A stretch of DNA of 64,000 bases, from the NCBI GenBank assembly GCA_948146395.1, contig OX411556.1, positions 29,649,056 through 29,713,055 of the forward strand, in the 5' to 3' direction. A program made the position numbers and the translations under genes. The notes beneath the pieces were generated by a model. The model saw only the letters and a program-made list of their open reading frames with translations. It searched no databases and was not told the origin of the DNA. This document shows, piece after piece, positions 44,285 to 55,717 of this stretch. The stretch comes from Fragum whitleyi. Its lineage: Eukaryota > Mollusca > Bivalvia > Cardiida > Cardiidae. The first letter of the stretch is position 1. Every line of letters begins with the position of its first letter.

Positions 44285-44472
44285 AATAATTGATTGATTG
44301 ATTGGCGGCTGGAGCACCTAACTATGGTTTCCTGGTATTTCTCTCACCAGTACAACCACCACATTCTTTCCTAACCTCCAGCTACTATCTCACATAGGTC
44401 TACGATTATCAACCCATTGGTGAGAGACAAATAGTCGGAAAGAATGAGTGCCGCCGTCGGGGATCGAACACA
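44285..44472 (-). repeat. SINE with tRNA-like head
   Basis: (TTGA)n at 44285, body as above, and on the minus strand a box-B-like TGTTCGATCCCCGAC near 44452-44468. Confidence 0.62.
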
Positions 44473-44484
44473 TTATAAATAAAA

Positions 44485-44612
44485 AAAATGGGTACGAGTT
44501 GACTCCATAATTTTTGGAAAGGGTAACAGTTGACCAAAAATTGGGTACGAGTTGACCAAAATAGGTACGAGTTGACTTTGGTACGAGTTGCCGTGAATAC
44601 GAGTTGACCTGC
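44485..44612 (+). repeat. Minisatellite GGTACGAGTTGAC
   Basis: About six irregularly spaced copies of GTACGAGTTGAC, some with short inserts. Confidence 0.65.
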
Positions 44613-44871
44613 TTCCAGGCCTACTACCATCACAAAAGAATGAAACGTTATGATATCAAATACTCAAGAAAGGAAGTAACTGAAAGCAGAAAAGATGTGC
44701 CCGACATGGGACTCGAACCCACTGTCGATCACTACAATATAAAAACAGTTATCCATTTCGTTTATTTAATAAACAATTTCCATTGCATACTTAAGCTTTA
44801 ATTCTGATTACAAACAACAACAACAAATTAAACACTTCCGGTTTCAGCGTCTCGACAAAGAACCGAAAGAA

Positions 44872-44943
44872 ATGCAACAACCGCAGCGTTATCCCTCACC
44901 TGGGCCACCAATGAGGTCCTACCCTCAACCATTTTCATCTTCA
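44872..44943 (+). CDS. Possible first coding exon of an unidentified gene
   Basis: ATG at 44872 opens 24 codons (MQQPQRYPSPGPPMRSYPQP then FSSS) ending exactly at a GTAAGTG donor (44944). The sequence is much richer in GC and Pro/Gln codons than its surroundings and contains no repeat seen elsewhere here. ACTTCCGG (about 44834), the ETS-type core common in broadly active promoters, lies 38 bases upstream. A Pro/Gln-rich N-terminus of a nuclear protein would fit, but no downstream exon was found in this window, so this rests on one exon. Confidence 0.35.
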
Positions 44944-45187
44944 GTAAGTGTTTAACCATTTCATTTCACTTAACCTTATGATCAGATCCATCTAGTTAGA
45001 ATTAGTTCAATTTGCGCCCCCTGACTTTTCGTGCCTTTTCACCATGGCCCTTTTTTTCACGGAACAAACTTACCAAATATGAACAGGTTTCAAATTAAAA
45101 ACGAATTGAGAATGAATATATAATATTTTACAAGCTTGTTCCCTAATCTGTCAATCAGCAAAATTTTATGGACCTTGCTAGAAAAAG

Positions 45188-45290
45188 AATGACAGACGTT
45201 ACACTATTTAGACGTTTCCTACCCAGATGTTTTCTACCAAGACATTTCACTACTTTTTGGTAGTGAAATGTCTTGTATATTATATTATTT
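45188..45290. repeat. TAGTGAAAYGTCT repeat cluster, copy 1 (inverted)
   Basis: 'agacgtttcctacccagatgttttctaccaagacatttcactac' is followed by the palindromic 'tagtgaaatgtcttg'. The same unit set lies at 50462-50585 in the opposite orientation. Confidence 0.5.
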
Positions 45291-45406
45291 ATTTGCATAA
45301 GGATGTTAGTATTTTTTTCATTTATTTTGTTTTTCTGGTGTTTAATGAGCAATCAAGATTTAGTCTCCACAAAAAAGAAATAGAAAGCTTCATTTACAAG
45401 GGAGGT

Positions 45407-47054
45407 TGTCAAATCACGGATTTCACGGATCATGGATATCATATATAAATAACAAGGAAAGTGTGAAATATTACGGAAATCATGGAAATTTAATTGGTAA
45501 ATTACAAAGATATCACGGATCACGGATTTTCTTATCATTGAAACCCGAAGTTTAATAAATCACGGATATCACGGATTATCTTCAACCGGAAATTTCTTAA
45601 ATCACGGACAATCTAGCCCTACACAAATGAATATCACGGAAACAAGGAATTTCATGAAAATAATTTTCTTTTGAACATCGTTTATCCAAAAAATAAAATG
45701 AAATTTAGCAATCTCTATTAGAAACCTCAGCGGTTTTTAGCATAACGACGTTGTTTATAATTGGACGTCGTATCTATGGAATAGATGTTGCTTTTTTTCA
45801 TCGATAAAGTTGTTGTCAAGGATGTAAAAACAAATTGAGCTTGAAGAATCTTTGAAAGAACAGCCGATTTCTACAAGGCTACATTGGAGATGAAAAGCTG
45901 TCTGTCCCAAAAGCCCATGGTAACAGTTTAAAATAAATAATTTGGACAAACCAGCACACACTTTATACAAAGAGGCAACTGCAAGCAACGTAGAGGTAAC
46001 AGATAAACCAAGAAATGTTCGTCAGAGTCATTACTTTAGAGATCAAAAAAGATCTGAAAACCGATCAACAAAAGATGCTATAATTAATCTACAAGCTTTA
46101 GCCTACGAGGAGAATTTTATTCATTACATCGCTACATTCTGAACACTCTGGAACCAATCTGTCCACGGAATCTATAAATAGAATTCGCGGTGAATATGAC
46201 AATGGGTGGCTAGACGACTCTGTAATTGACTGCGTACATAATATGATAAGAAGACAATTTCATGACATTGAAGGATTGCAGCAATGTGTATACGCTCAGA
46301 AGCCATGTTTCAAGCCCGTAAATGATTTCTTCATTCAGATTTTAAACACCCTAACACCGGAGGCAGTCATTGGGTAACAGTGGCCAGTTACAGAGATTTT
46401 AGCATACCCTCTATAAGAGTGTTTGATAGTGGATATACCAAGCGAGTTTCTTCAAGTATAGAAAAAAGTGTGGCAAATTTAGTTTAAACACCACATAGCC
46501 ACATTTACATGAGACTGATGAACAACGATATGCAGCATAACGGGAATGACTGTGGGTTATACGCTATAGCATTCGCCACATCCTTAGCATATGGGCAAAA
46601 TACGACTGATATAGAATATAACAACGGTGTTTAGATTGTAGACAATGAAATTGTTTTCATTAGCGATTTTGTTGAGTTTGTATTGTTTTTGTTAAGAAAT
46701 CCCGGACAAGTCACGGAAATCCAGGCCATGTCATTCACGAAAATCATGGAAATTTGATAAATAAGTGCCCAAAAGTCAACATCAAAACACGGATTGTCAC
46801 GAAAAATCACGGAATTCACGGATATATCATTCTCGGAAATCATTTAAATGATAACGAAACACGAAACACGGAAATCTTTTTTAAAATTCCATTGATATAT
46901 TCGTATCCGTGATTTCAAGTCTTACTTTCTAAGATTATAGAAATTACGGAAAAAAATCAAAATACAAAAATAAGGAACCAATTACGGAAATCAGACCAGA
47001 AAAGTAATGAAATATTCACGAATCCGTGATTTCTGTGAAGATCCGTGATTTGTC
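45407..47054. mobile_element. Degenerate DNA transposon with CACGGA subterminal repeats and a C48/Ulp1-type peptidase remnant
   Basis: The ends share GACAAATCACGGAT / GTCAAATCACGGAT in inverted orientation. CACGGA occurs about eight times in 45411-45645, and about eight more times (both strands) in 46700-47050. Between them is broken coding sequence (45942-46635). Dense subterminal repeats typically bind transposase. The superfamily cannot be named from what remains. Confidence 0.6.
45942..46635 (+). pseudogene. Broken Ulp1/SENP-like cysteine peptidase (C48) of a mobile element
   Basis: Three open pieces in different frames: 45942-46139; about 46149-46358 (with DNGWLDDSVIDCVHN); and 46359-46632 (with GGSHWVTVA, IRVFDSGYTK, QHNGNDCGLYAIAFAT). 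The His of HWVT, Asp of VFDS, and Gln and Cys of Q-HNGNDCG correspond to the catalytic set of Ulp1-type enzymes, which cut ubiquitin-like modifiers. At least one frameshift (about 46350) and one internal stop (about 46485) make it inactive. Such peptidases are often carried by eukaryotic transposons. Confidence 0.7.
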
Positions 47055-48005
47055 AAGGGCGTTTACAAGTGTTTTGTATCATAGGTATACATATACATGT
47101 ATCATACAATTACCTATATACCATTAGAAAGGGTGTGAAGCAATTTCAATCAATTGACACCAATCTTTATTTGGTAGGTCTTATGGCTTTATGGGTAAAA
47201 AATTGAAAAAAGAAGATAATGAGTGAGTGTATGCAACATACATATCATATTCTCTGTTTTTGCCATATATACCTATAAAACAAAACTTAAAAGATAATGT
47301 TTAGAGACGTGAAATTGAATTGATTTTCTTACTTTATTTGTTGTAGTAAATACATGAATTACTTTTTCAAACTACAAATGAGAAGAAGCGTCCGGCTTAT
47401 TTCATTAACTTGATTAAGCATTATGTTTGATTATATAGAATAATAACTTTGTTCATCGCTTAAATTTTTATTATATTGTGTAATGTCTAAATTGGGAAGA
47501 AAATATTCTGAGAAATGGAGATGATTGGTATAAGCAAACTTTTATTTTCCCAAAGAATTTTCTACTGATTCTATTCTCCAATATTACAAAATGTTAACAA
47601 TTTGCCATATTATATGAACTTTCTTCAGATGGAGACTCTATTTTGGTTCATATTGGTAGATAAAGATAATTTTTAACTGAATGTTTGTGAAGTGCGGCAA
47701 ACATTAAAAAGGTGTAATTGTCACTACAGTAGTTGTTTACTACTGCACTTACAGTATACTATTTGACCCTTGATTGCAGTTTGATGTGATGCGCTCATGT
47801 CAACCAAGGAAAAATGATCCCTTTGCAATTGTCATTAAAGCGAAATAATTATTTGTCAAAAAGCTGCTTCTTTTCCTATGATTTTTGACAAATAAGTATT
47901 GGTCAATAATACAAGTTTTTGACTTAAATATATATATCCTGATTCACTTTTTCGAATAACCGTTGAAATAGGCTTTGATTCATAGATAATAGCATATGTA
48001 TCTAA
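47055..48005. other. Stretch with no recognisable gene
   Basis: AT-rich; a 22-codon open stretch after a TTGATTGCAG acceptor near 47780 is too short to call. Confidence 0.35.
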
Positions 48006-48882
48006 TATAGGGGAAAACCGTAAAACGGTTATCATCGATTAAAATGTCAAAGAGGTAACAGTTTTTATAAAATATTCAACAATTTTTTGCTCAGAATCAT
48101 ATTACATAGCTTTTTTCGAAGTGTCCGAATTTCCACTTTCAATTTTCAGCAGTAGTAAAAATTCGGACTATATACATTGAATGCTTTGAAAACCAAGTTA
48201 TATCAATTCATTACTTTTTATGCCCCCGATAGGGAGGCATCATAAATTTGACTTGTCCGTCCGTCCGTCTGTCCGTCCGTCCGTCATTCCGTCCAAAAAC
48301 TTTAACATTGGCCATAACTTCTAAATCAAAGCGGTGTCGGGGGCATTGTCATCTTACAGTGACAGCTCTTGTTATCTATTTTTTCTTTGAATACATGCAA
48401 ACTTAATTCACGTCTGTTAATATACTCATTTGTCTGTATTTTATTAGAAATATTTGCCAATTTTCAACATCAAAATAACGTATCTATAGTCAAAGCATTC
48501 CTGAATTGAAGATTTAAAGCTTCGTATTAACATTCTTTGTTTAAACTAACAAAATCCGTGACTCCATTTCCCTAATTACTGAAATTCCTTAATTGTCCAA
48601 ATTTCACCCTTTGACGATAAACATGTCCGAGGTTTACCGCTTGTATGTCCGAATTTTTACAACCCCTTCCGAATTCACCCGTTTCACTGTACTCTCACAC
48701 TTCTCGTTTTCACATCGTTTTGGCCAGCATTTGCTTTACATTTTTTAGATAAAATGCAAGTTTAATGACTGTTTGAGTGATGAGAATACGGCTAGTGTCA
48801 GGGTTTCCACATACAGCTTCAGAATCAAGCATGAAATAAGGTTGGTAAAAAACGTCCGAATTTACCTGGTTTTCCCCTATAT
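48006..48882. mobile_element. TIR element with TATAGGGGAAAACC ends
   Basis: TATAGGGGAAAACC at the left and its inverse GGTTTTCCCCTATA at the right. Internal 'gtccgaattt' occurs several times in both orientations. TA at the borders is compatible with a Tc1/mariner-type target. It contains the short Pearl-like copy 48218-48371. Confidence 0.6.
48218..48371 (-). mobile_element. Minimal Pearl/Helitron-like element
   Basis: Minus strand: 5' CAAGAGCTGTCACTG, then a (GGAC)n-type tract, and the 3' stem TGCCTCCCTATCGGGGGCA followed by TAAAAA. About 154 bp, with no tandem units. Confidence 0.6.
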
Positions 48883-49078
48883 CATAATGAATGTGTCTTA
48901 AACAAAATGAAAAACACATGCTTTTCTTGTATGCAGATAGCAAGTTTTTGCGTGCTAATCATCATATTGTTTTTAGGAAATCTAATATAACCTTACTACA
49001 CTAGAGAATCATTTTACTGTAAAATTGAACAAAATCCAGCCGTATATATTGCTTTATATTTCAGTATAAGATTTTTTT

Positions 49079-49391
49079 ATGAAATACCCAATAATCCAAC
49101 ATGAAGTTCACGAGGCTATCTGGCGAATCTACAAAACTTTTTGTAATCGAGTAAAGCGTCCAGAACAGTTTATTTTTAAAGGAGGGAGAACTGGTCATCA
49201 AACGCGCCGACAACAGGTGTTCGGCTATTTTTGGGGCTGCATCTAGACTTGGCATGCGGCACACCCTTGTAAATCCTCGTGAGATATCAAACCCTTTCTT
49301 TCTAGAGGCCTGGGTATATTTATTTGCTTTATTTGATTCTGTTGTTGGATTTAATATGGGGACATGCAATTATTTTAAATTTTCACGGCAG
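49079..49391 (+). pseudogene. Decayed coding fragment, unidentified
   Basis: Frame 1 runs from ATG 49079 (MKYPIIQHEVHEAIWRIYKT...) to a stop at 49244. A second frame, overlapping by about 30 bases, continues (AASRLGMRHTLVNPREIS, then FLEAWVYLFALFDSVVG) to a perfect donor CGGCAG/GTAGG at 49392. A single-base shift joins them. The residues look like real protein but I do not recognise the family; a mobile-element gene is most likely. Confidence 0.45.
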
Positions 49392-50461
49392 GTAGGACTT
49401 TATCCAAAAAAAAATGAAGACAATCTAAAATAATCTTTTTAACCCTTTCTGATTGAGTGGGGTATGCGAGTATTAATTCTTGATACCATGATTATAATTT
49501 TCGATTAGAGCTTGAATTTCTCGTCAGTTTCCGTCTTCATTACTCATCAATTGATTGCGAGAAAGTCGTTGCAGGAGCTTAGATCGGCACTCTGTACAAT
49601 CAATTTGTGACAAAGCGGCGACATGCAAGACTTTATAATCTTTGAAAACATAGAATAATGCAATTTTCTGAGACTCGGGAAACATTTATTTTACAATTAT
49701 TAATCAAATAATTTCATTCTTCATCCGAAATCTGCGTTTGGCAAAAAGAAAAAAGAATCAATATCAATACTTATAATTGACATTACACGATTGTCTGGTA
49801 TAATCTTCCTTCTCTATTGCACAGAACTCAAACATGAACAAATCAGTAAGACTGTAGGCATTGTTACATTGGTATTTTGTGCGAGTAAATAACTTTGTAA
49901 CAAATATTGCAAAGCTGTTAAGAATTTTTCTTAATTGCATAGGTCCCGGAAGCAGGAACCGGTACTTTCAAAATGAACCGATACCAATTACTCGGGAAGT
50001 CATGGTACCGGGAGTAACCGATACTAAAGTACCAGTGCCCATCCCTAGCATCGCACAGAACAGGCAGTTGACGACCTGCACCATCATTGTTTAGATTTAG
50101 GAAAATTATATATTTTCCATTTAATCACCAGTCAGCAGATTGTCTATAGATGAATATTTCAATTACACATGCGATCTTTTATAATCAGACCCTAATTAAT
50201 TACCATTTGCATTCTATAACAACAACAACAAAGCGTAACCATTAATGTCTCATCATGATTTATACTCCTGCAATTAATGAAACAAGCCACAAATATGTGG
50301 TACATCGAACATTTCAGAATAAGATAAGTAAAAGCATTAAGTAATCATTAATCTATTTAGAGCAAATAAATAAATAATTATCAAAATATAAAAAAAATGT
50401 TTTCTATCAATATAAAAAGCAAAACCATTGTTAAATGGACAATCAATGACTTATTTATATA
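49392..50461. other. Stretch with no recognisable gene
   Basis: A relic with 'ggtaccgggagtaaccgatact' palindromes at 49950-50050; otherwise plain AT-rich DNA. Confidence 0.35.
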
Positions 50462-50585
50462 AAAGAAGGTAGTGAAACGTCTATACAAATAAAAAAAGGT
50501 AGTGAAACGTCTGGGTAGGAAACACCTGAATAGTGAAATGTCTCAGGTGTGAACAGTCTCAATAGTGAAACGTCTGACACCCCTA
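50462..50585. repeat. TAGTGAAACGTCT repeat cluster, copy 2
   Basis: TAGTGAAACGTCT or TAGTGAAATGTCT occurs four times with spacers of 20-45 bases. Confidence 0.6.
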
Positions 50586-51834
50586 GAGAAATATTTAATG
50601 AATGATATGTCCCAAAACAACCTATTTTTGGACACAATATGTTTTCAGTGACTTTCTTTTTAAACTATTCAATTGAAAACTTTACAACTTCACCCGTCCT
50701 TATGTATAAGGTTTGTTAATAGAAGCATCATAGATGCAAAAGAACCAATTTTAGCAAATAATTATAAAAATAAGTGACACACAACCAATCAAATTTCAGT
50801 TAATTCTACTATTTCATATTTCATAAGAATAGAAAATAACAGAATTTAAGGCCTGACTTCCAATATAGTGATTTTGACTTTTCTGCTTGGAATGACTATT
50901 TCCAGGGCCCCTCAGATATATTTCCATTGAAATTCATGTTTACTTTTCAAAATTATAACTTTTTTCCGGTGGAATGGTTTTTATCTGGCAAAAAGTCTTT
51001 CTTCACCAAGTTGTATTTTTCAGAGAAAGAAATAATTGGATAATTAAAGCAGAAAATATGATCTTGAGTGTCAAATTCTTGTATATTTTAAAATGCAATA
51101 TGTTGGAATATCAGTAAATCATGAATTTACATCCATCTACCTCTGATTTTAAGAAAAATCCTAAAGGTTAAGGAAAAGTTATCTGCTGCTTTTGGAATTA
51201 TCAAGAATTACTATCTGCTGAATAAAGCTTGCAAATTTGGTTTTAGAATGTAATGTTCGATATCTTTAAAATAAGAGTTTGTTTACAAAGTGCACATGAA
51301 TATTTTACTGGTAAAAAACTTTAACATTTCGTTTTGTATAAAAGGCCCCTGACTGGAAATGTATTGTATATAAAACTCAAACTGAAAAGTAGGTCACTAA
51401 GATCTGATAATAAAATATATATTCTTAGAAAGGGAGCAGGGATGTGGAATTTTCATGCCTGACTTGTCTAACATGGGCTTTTCTACCTACGGACAAATAC
51501 ATTTTTTGAGACAACTTGTCCTAGATAAGTAAAGACGGGGACAAATATTGAAACAGTACCAAACAGATTAATGAGCTAAATATTTGGACCAAAGGGAAGA
51601 AAACATTGTTATGAAAATGCTGGGTTCCAGCATTTTCTTTTTTATAAACAATTTTTTCACAATTTTTTTTAATTTCTTATCTTGCGGACAAGTTCATTCA
51701 GAACCCCTTGGGAGATAAGTTATGTTTTTGCTATTGATAAATTATGTAAAAATGATTTTGTGATCCCTTTACAATGCGCCATATGCTGCCATTCAGGTTT
51801 CAAATTCTTCAGACCTTAAGAACCCTTAGGCAGG
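50586..51834. other. Stretch with no recognisable gene
   Basis: AT-rich, one short hairpin GAAAATGCTGG / CCAGCATTTTC at about 51616-51640. Confidence 0.4.
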
Positions 51835-52035
51835 GTTTGACACTAAGGGGAGTCAGGGAGTCCAAGACTCCTTGTTCATCAGTTGGGACTCATTCATTTT
51901 GCAAGTAAGGAGTCCGATGGATCATATGAGAATATTTTGAAAAAGAAATAATGCATAGGGCATTTTTCTTTTCATCTCTTGTCAAAACTAGATTGTTCAC
52001 TACATAAGCTGTGGAAGATAACATTAGCTTGCATC
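51835..52035 (+). repeat. Interspersed repeat, family G, truncated copy
   Basis: Matches the first half of 17428-17815 ('cactaaggggagtcagggagtcc' to 'agcttgcatctagtg'). It stops where the next element begins. Confidence 0.6.
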
Positions 52036-52460
52036 TAGTGTTGGGCAATCGGTTTCAATTTACAATCGATAATCAGTTTTTAGTTGGAAGAATAAATCAA
52101 CTAATGACCGATTGTAAAATGGTTTTCTTATAAATTGATTTGGCACTTAACATATCATCCTTTGATGAATAGAATGTGAAAATGTAGTTATAACTCATGA
52201 CCTAAAGACTCTTTCTGCAGATTTTACTACCAACTTCATGGCTCAGCATGAAACAGTTGTTACTGCCTTTAAACATATAGGCAGTTACAACTGTTCCATG
52301 CTGAGCCATTAAACTGATGCCAGTTAAAAAAAAAATATGTAATGGCTTTCATTTATGTGTTAGGAACTGATTAATCGATTATGAAATTTCTTAGTCCATT
52401 ATCACAATCAGAAGCCCAAACCAACTAATTATTGATTATAATCAATTAATCTGCCCATCA
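52025..52460. mobile_element. Palindromic MITE with TGGGCAATCGGTT / AATTAATCTGCCCATCA ends
   Basis: 'gttgggcaatcgg...caatcgataatcag' on the left mirrors 'gattataatcaattaatctgcccatcac' on the right. A hairpin 52238-52309 (TGGCTCAGCATGAAACAGTT and its inverse) lies within. Confidence 0.55.
52238..52309. repeat. Hairpin repeat (GGCTCAGCATG family), copy 1
   Basis: Arms of about 30 bases, ATGGCTCAGCATGAAACAGT and the inverse ending CATGCTGAGCCAT. Copy 2 is at 55634-55717. Confidence 0.7.
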
Positions 52461-52906
52461 CAAGTGGTGAGAGTGGTCTCCCTTAACAACATCAACCCAG
52501 TGTTGGGTCTAAGAGTCTAAATTTGGGCCCCTCCTTAATTTTTTTAGGGTCTGAAAACATTTTTTGGGACAGTACAATTTGGTAAGTAATTACTTGAAAT
52601 AGTTTGAATGAAAATGACAACAACAAAAAACCCTAAACAAGTCTTCTTTCAGAAAAAATTATTGGAAATTATTTTGTGAGACTGGTTTCTACTAGCACAA
52701 AAAGGAATAAAATGAAAAGAGTATTTGTGACTTGGGAAACCGGGTCAAGTTTGAAAATGAAAATTTAAGTGAATTATTTTTTAATTCTCAAGATTTTTCC
52801 ACTAGACCAGTCGAGAAAGCCTGACATGGATCTGACTAGCCCGAAAAGACAATTTACAAGACAATGATATTCACACATGCCTGAATGTTGATCCCTGGTA
52901 TTTATA

Positions 52907-53209
52907 TTAAGCTCACCTGAGCACAGTGAATGAGCGTAGGTAATCAGATCTGGGTCATCTGAAGATTTATATACTTTTTAAGCTACAACGGAGATCAAGA
53001 AAAAGTTTGTTTTGCTGTGAAAAGTGAAATAAATGTTTCAGATCCTTGTTTTTCAGCCAATTTCAATCATATATTATGTGAATACTCCTTGGTGACCGTC
53101 TAGCTGACTACAAAAATAATTTTGATCATCCATCTGCCAATTTAATTGATGTGTTGTCCCAGGGGTCTAAAACTCTGGTGAGCCATCTAGGACCATCATG
53201 GTCCTCTTG
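52907..53209 (-). mobile_element. Short Pearl/Helitron-like element
   Basis: Minus strand starts CAAGAGGACCATGATGGTCC...GGCTCACC and ends GTGCTCAGGTGAGCTTAA. Same ends as 27506-28886 with a 300-bp body. Confidence 0.65.
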
Positions 53210-54054
53210 TTTAATAAATTTGCTCTTATCCTACAAGATCAACTGTCCCAGGACCACTGAACTCCAATCTAGCTGCTGTCTCAATGCACATCTTAAAACT
53301 TTTTTGGGCAAAATAAAATCACAGGTTCATCTTGACTTCAAACAGTAGTCCATTTTTGTACAAAATGAAAAAATATCCTCATTTCTTTGGATACTATATT
53401 TTTCCTAATAAATCTCTTGAAAGCTATACAAAATATGCTCAGGGTGCTTTTATCCTGAATCATTTTTTCTGGGGAAAATTGTATATTAAATTAATGTCTT
53501 TACATATTTTTCTTTTGAGGTAAATTTTCTTTAATCAAAATTATTCTTTGGAGGTTACTGAACTCAAAGAAAAAAGCCCCAGATGCGCGATGGCTCTTAT
53601 TTTGGACAAAATAGCCAGTAATTTGGTCTAAACAGCCCTAAGCAGATTTTGCATGCAATCTAAATGGCCAAGCCCTAAGCAGATTTTGCATGTGGTGAAA
53701 AATGGTCCAAACAGAAATTTTCTCAACAAACACCCCAAAAAGTGAAGTGAGTTGGATAAATGTTGGAAAATTTATTTCCAGTTGTTTTTACCAAGATCTA
53801 TGCATGTATTAGCTGAGAAATTAGTTTCATTACTCAATGAAAATATTTTGATTGCACAATGTTTTTGTAAGCTTCTGCGGAAAGTAATCCCACAAACAAT
53901 CTCTGTTATTATGGCTAAATCTTTATTTTTTTTCTCTTAAAGATATTAAAGTTTAAGATATGAAGAGAGTTTTGTTGATTTCATGGAGGCATGAAAGTAA
54001 AAACTTTATTACAATCATGGCTGCTTGATGGAGAAGCTGATGTTGCATCATAAC
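53210..54054. other. Stretch with no recognisable gene
   Basis: Includes a local duplication 'taagcagattttgcatg' (53640-53690). No exon was seen. Confidence 0.35.
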
Positions 54055-54450
54055 AGGGTTCGACACTAACAGGAGTCTTGGAGTGTGAGACTCCTTGTTA
54101 ACCAGTTGGGACTCCTTCCATTTGCAAGTAAGGAGTCCAATGGACTCCAAGAGTCACTTGAGAATATTTTGAAAAACAAACACATAGAGAAGTTTCTTCT
54201 CTAACACTTATCAAAACTAGATCTTTTCACTGCAAAAGTTGTTGAAGAATCATTTGCTTTCATCCACAAAGTATTTTGTATAAAAAGATGTTTGGAATAA
54301 CATTGTGGAAAAGAAGAAATTGGTTATAACAAGCAATTTCTTCTTTTCCAAAATGTTTTCAAATTAAGGAATTTCGGACACCTTACTTTGAGCTTGGACT
54401 CCTTGATTTCGTTTGTGAGGAGACCAATGGACTCCTTACAGTCGGAGTTA
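54055..54450 (+). repeat. Interspersed repeat, family G, full copy
   Basis: Colinear with 17428-17815, including the GAAGAAATTGG / CAAGCAATTTCTTC hairpin core at about 54313-54347. Confidence 0.65.
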
Positions 54451-54814
54451 AAAGTGAAATGAGTAGCGATGTCAGGTTGAAGTTGATAAAATCTTTTTTT
54501 TTTTTTGAAGAAAATGTAAAGAATGCAGAAATTTGTGCTCTGTACAAGCAATTTTTTTCATTTTCTACTATGCTTTCCTTATTCTTTTTTCGTTAGGGGC
54601 TTCGAAAGTGAAAATAAGTCAAAAGAAAATGAAAACTAACACCAGAATAGAAAAAATCTTGCATTTTATCATTCTTGATTAAAACATATTGCATTAATAA
54701 TATTATATAAATAAATATTCAAAACAACTTGCATAGAACTGTAGGCAGGTGGAATTTTTCTTAATTTGAAAACTAACGACTGGAATTTTTCTTAAAAATA
54801 CTAACAAATAATTA

Positions 54815-55240
54815 AGCACTTTTCATGCTGAGCAAAAATATTCCTGTCCTAGAGGAAGGCATAGACAAAGACCAGTCTGCACAAACATGCACTCTGATCT
54901 TAGTCTGATTGAAGGCTGCATCTCCCTTTCAAACCAGGCATCTGGCAAGAATGACAAGTTTAGACTTAAACTTAGAGGCTTGTGGGTCCATGGAAACTTA
55001 GAGACTTGTGAGTCCCCTTGACCCTCTAGGGGTCAACTTCAGAATAGCATTGAAGACTGTTTTAAACAGTCTTCAATTCTTTCCTGAAGTTGAACCCCAA
55101 ATATTTATATTGTAAATACCAAACATATTCTAAAGCTCTAAATTCACACAAAAACAAAATTATTGCTAGCGAAAGAGTCTATATCTAAAGCAAGGGGCTC
55201 CCAAACATTCAGTAAGGACTCCCAAAATACTATTTGTTGA
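54815..55240. repeat. Family B relic and TTGAAGACTG hairpin repeat
   Basis: 54815-54955 is a worn family B MITE ('cttttcatgctgagc', 'tctgatcttagtctg'). 54965-55240 repeats the 15440-15750 unit, with hairpin ATTGAAGACTG / CAGTCTTCAAT at 55049-55076. Confidence 0.55.
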
Positions 55241-55259
55241 GTACATAGGATCCAATTTT

Positions 55260-55542
55260 TTAGCTCCGCTGTTTTCAGAGAAAACCCGAGGTAATGCTAT
55301 AGCCTCCGTGTTGTTGTCGCCGTTGTCGTCATGCAAAACTTTGACATTTTGTTATATCTCTGGTTCTACTGAAGGCATTCACTTGAAACTTTGCACACAT
55401 GTTCACCATCAAAAGAGCAATATATACTATCAAGGGGCATTACTCGAGTTGCATTTTGTGCAAATTATGCCCCTTTTTCGACTTAGATTTTTTCCCACCA
55501 TCCTTGACAGCCAAGCGTAGGCACCTGTAAGTGGTGCTCTTG
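55260..55542 (-). mobile_element. Short Pearl/Helitron-like element
   Basis: Minus strand: 5' CAAGAGCACCACTTACAGG, 3' GAAAACAGCGGAGCTAA with CTAA at the end. Confidence 0.65.
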
Positions 55543-55633
55543 TTTTAGGTCGGACTAAAATCCTGTGTGACTCATTCTCAATTGTATTTTAAACAGAAAT
55601 AAATAAAACATGCACACATTCCAGTTTATGTGT

Positions 55634-55717
55634 ATATCAATGGCTCAGCGCGAAACAGTTTTAACTGCCTATGTGTATATAGGCAGTTACAACTGTTTTG
55701 CACTGAGCCATTGATAT
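55634..55717. repeat. Hairpin repeat (GGCTCAG family), copy 2
   Basis: ATATCAATGGCTCAGCGCGA is mirrored by the inverse ending GCCATTGATAT; the loop carries TATGTGTATATA. Confidence 0.7.

Noticed and set aside
44695..44745. Possible tRNA gene (GTGGGTTCGAGTCCCATGTCGG on the minus strand)
   Set aside because: A good box B but no acceptor-stem partner or proper anticodon arm; more likely a SINE or tRNA relic.
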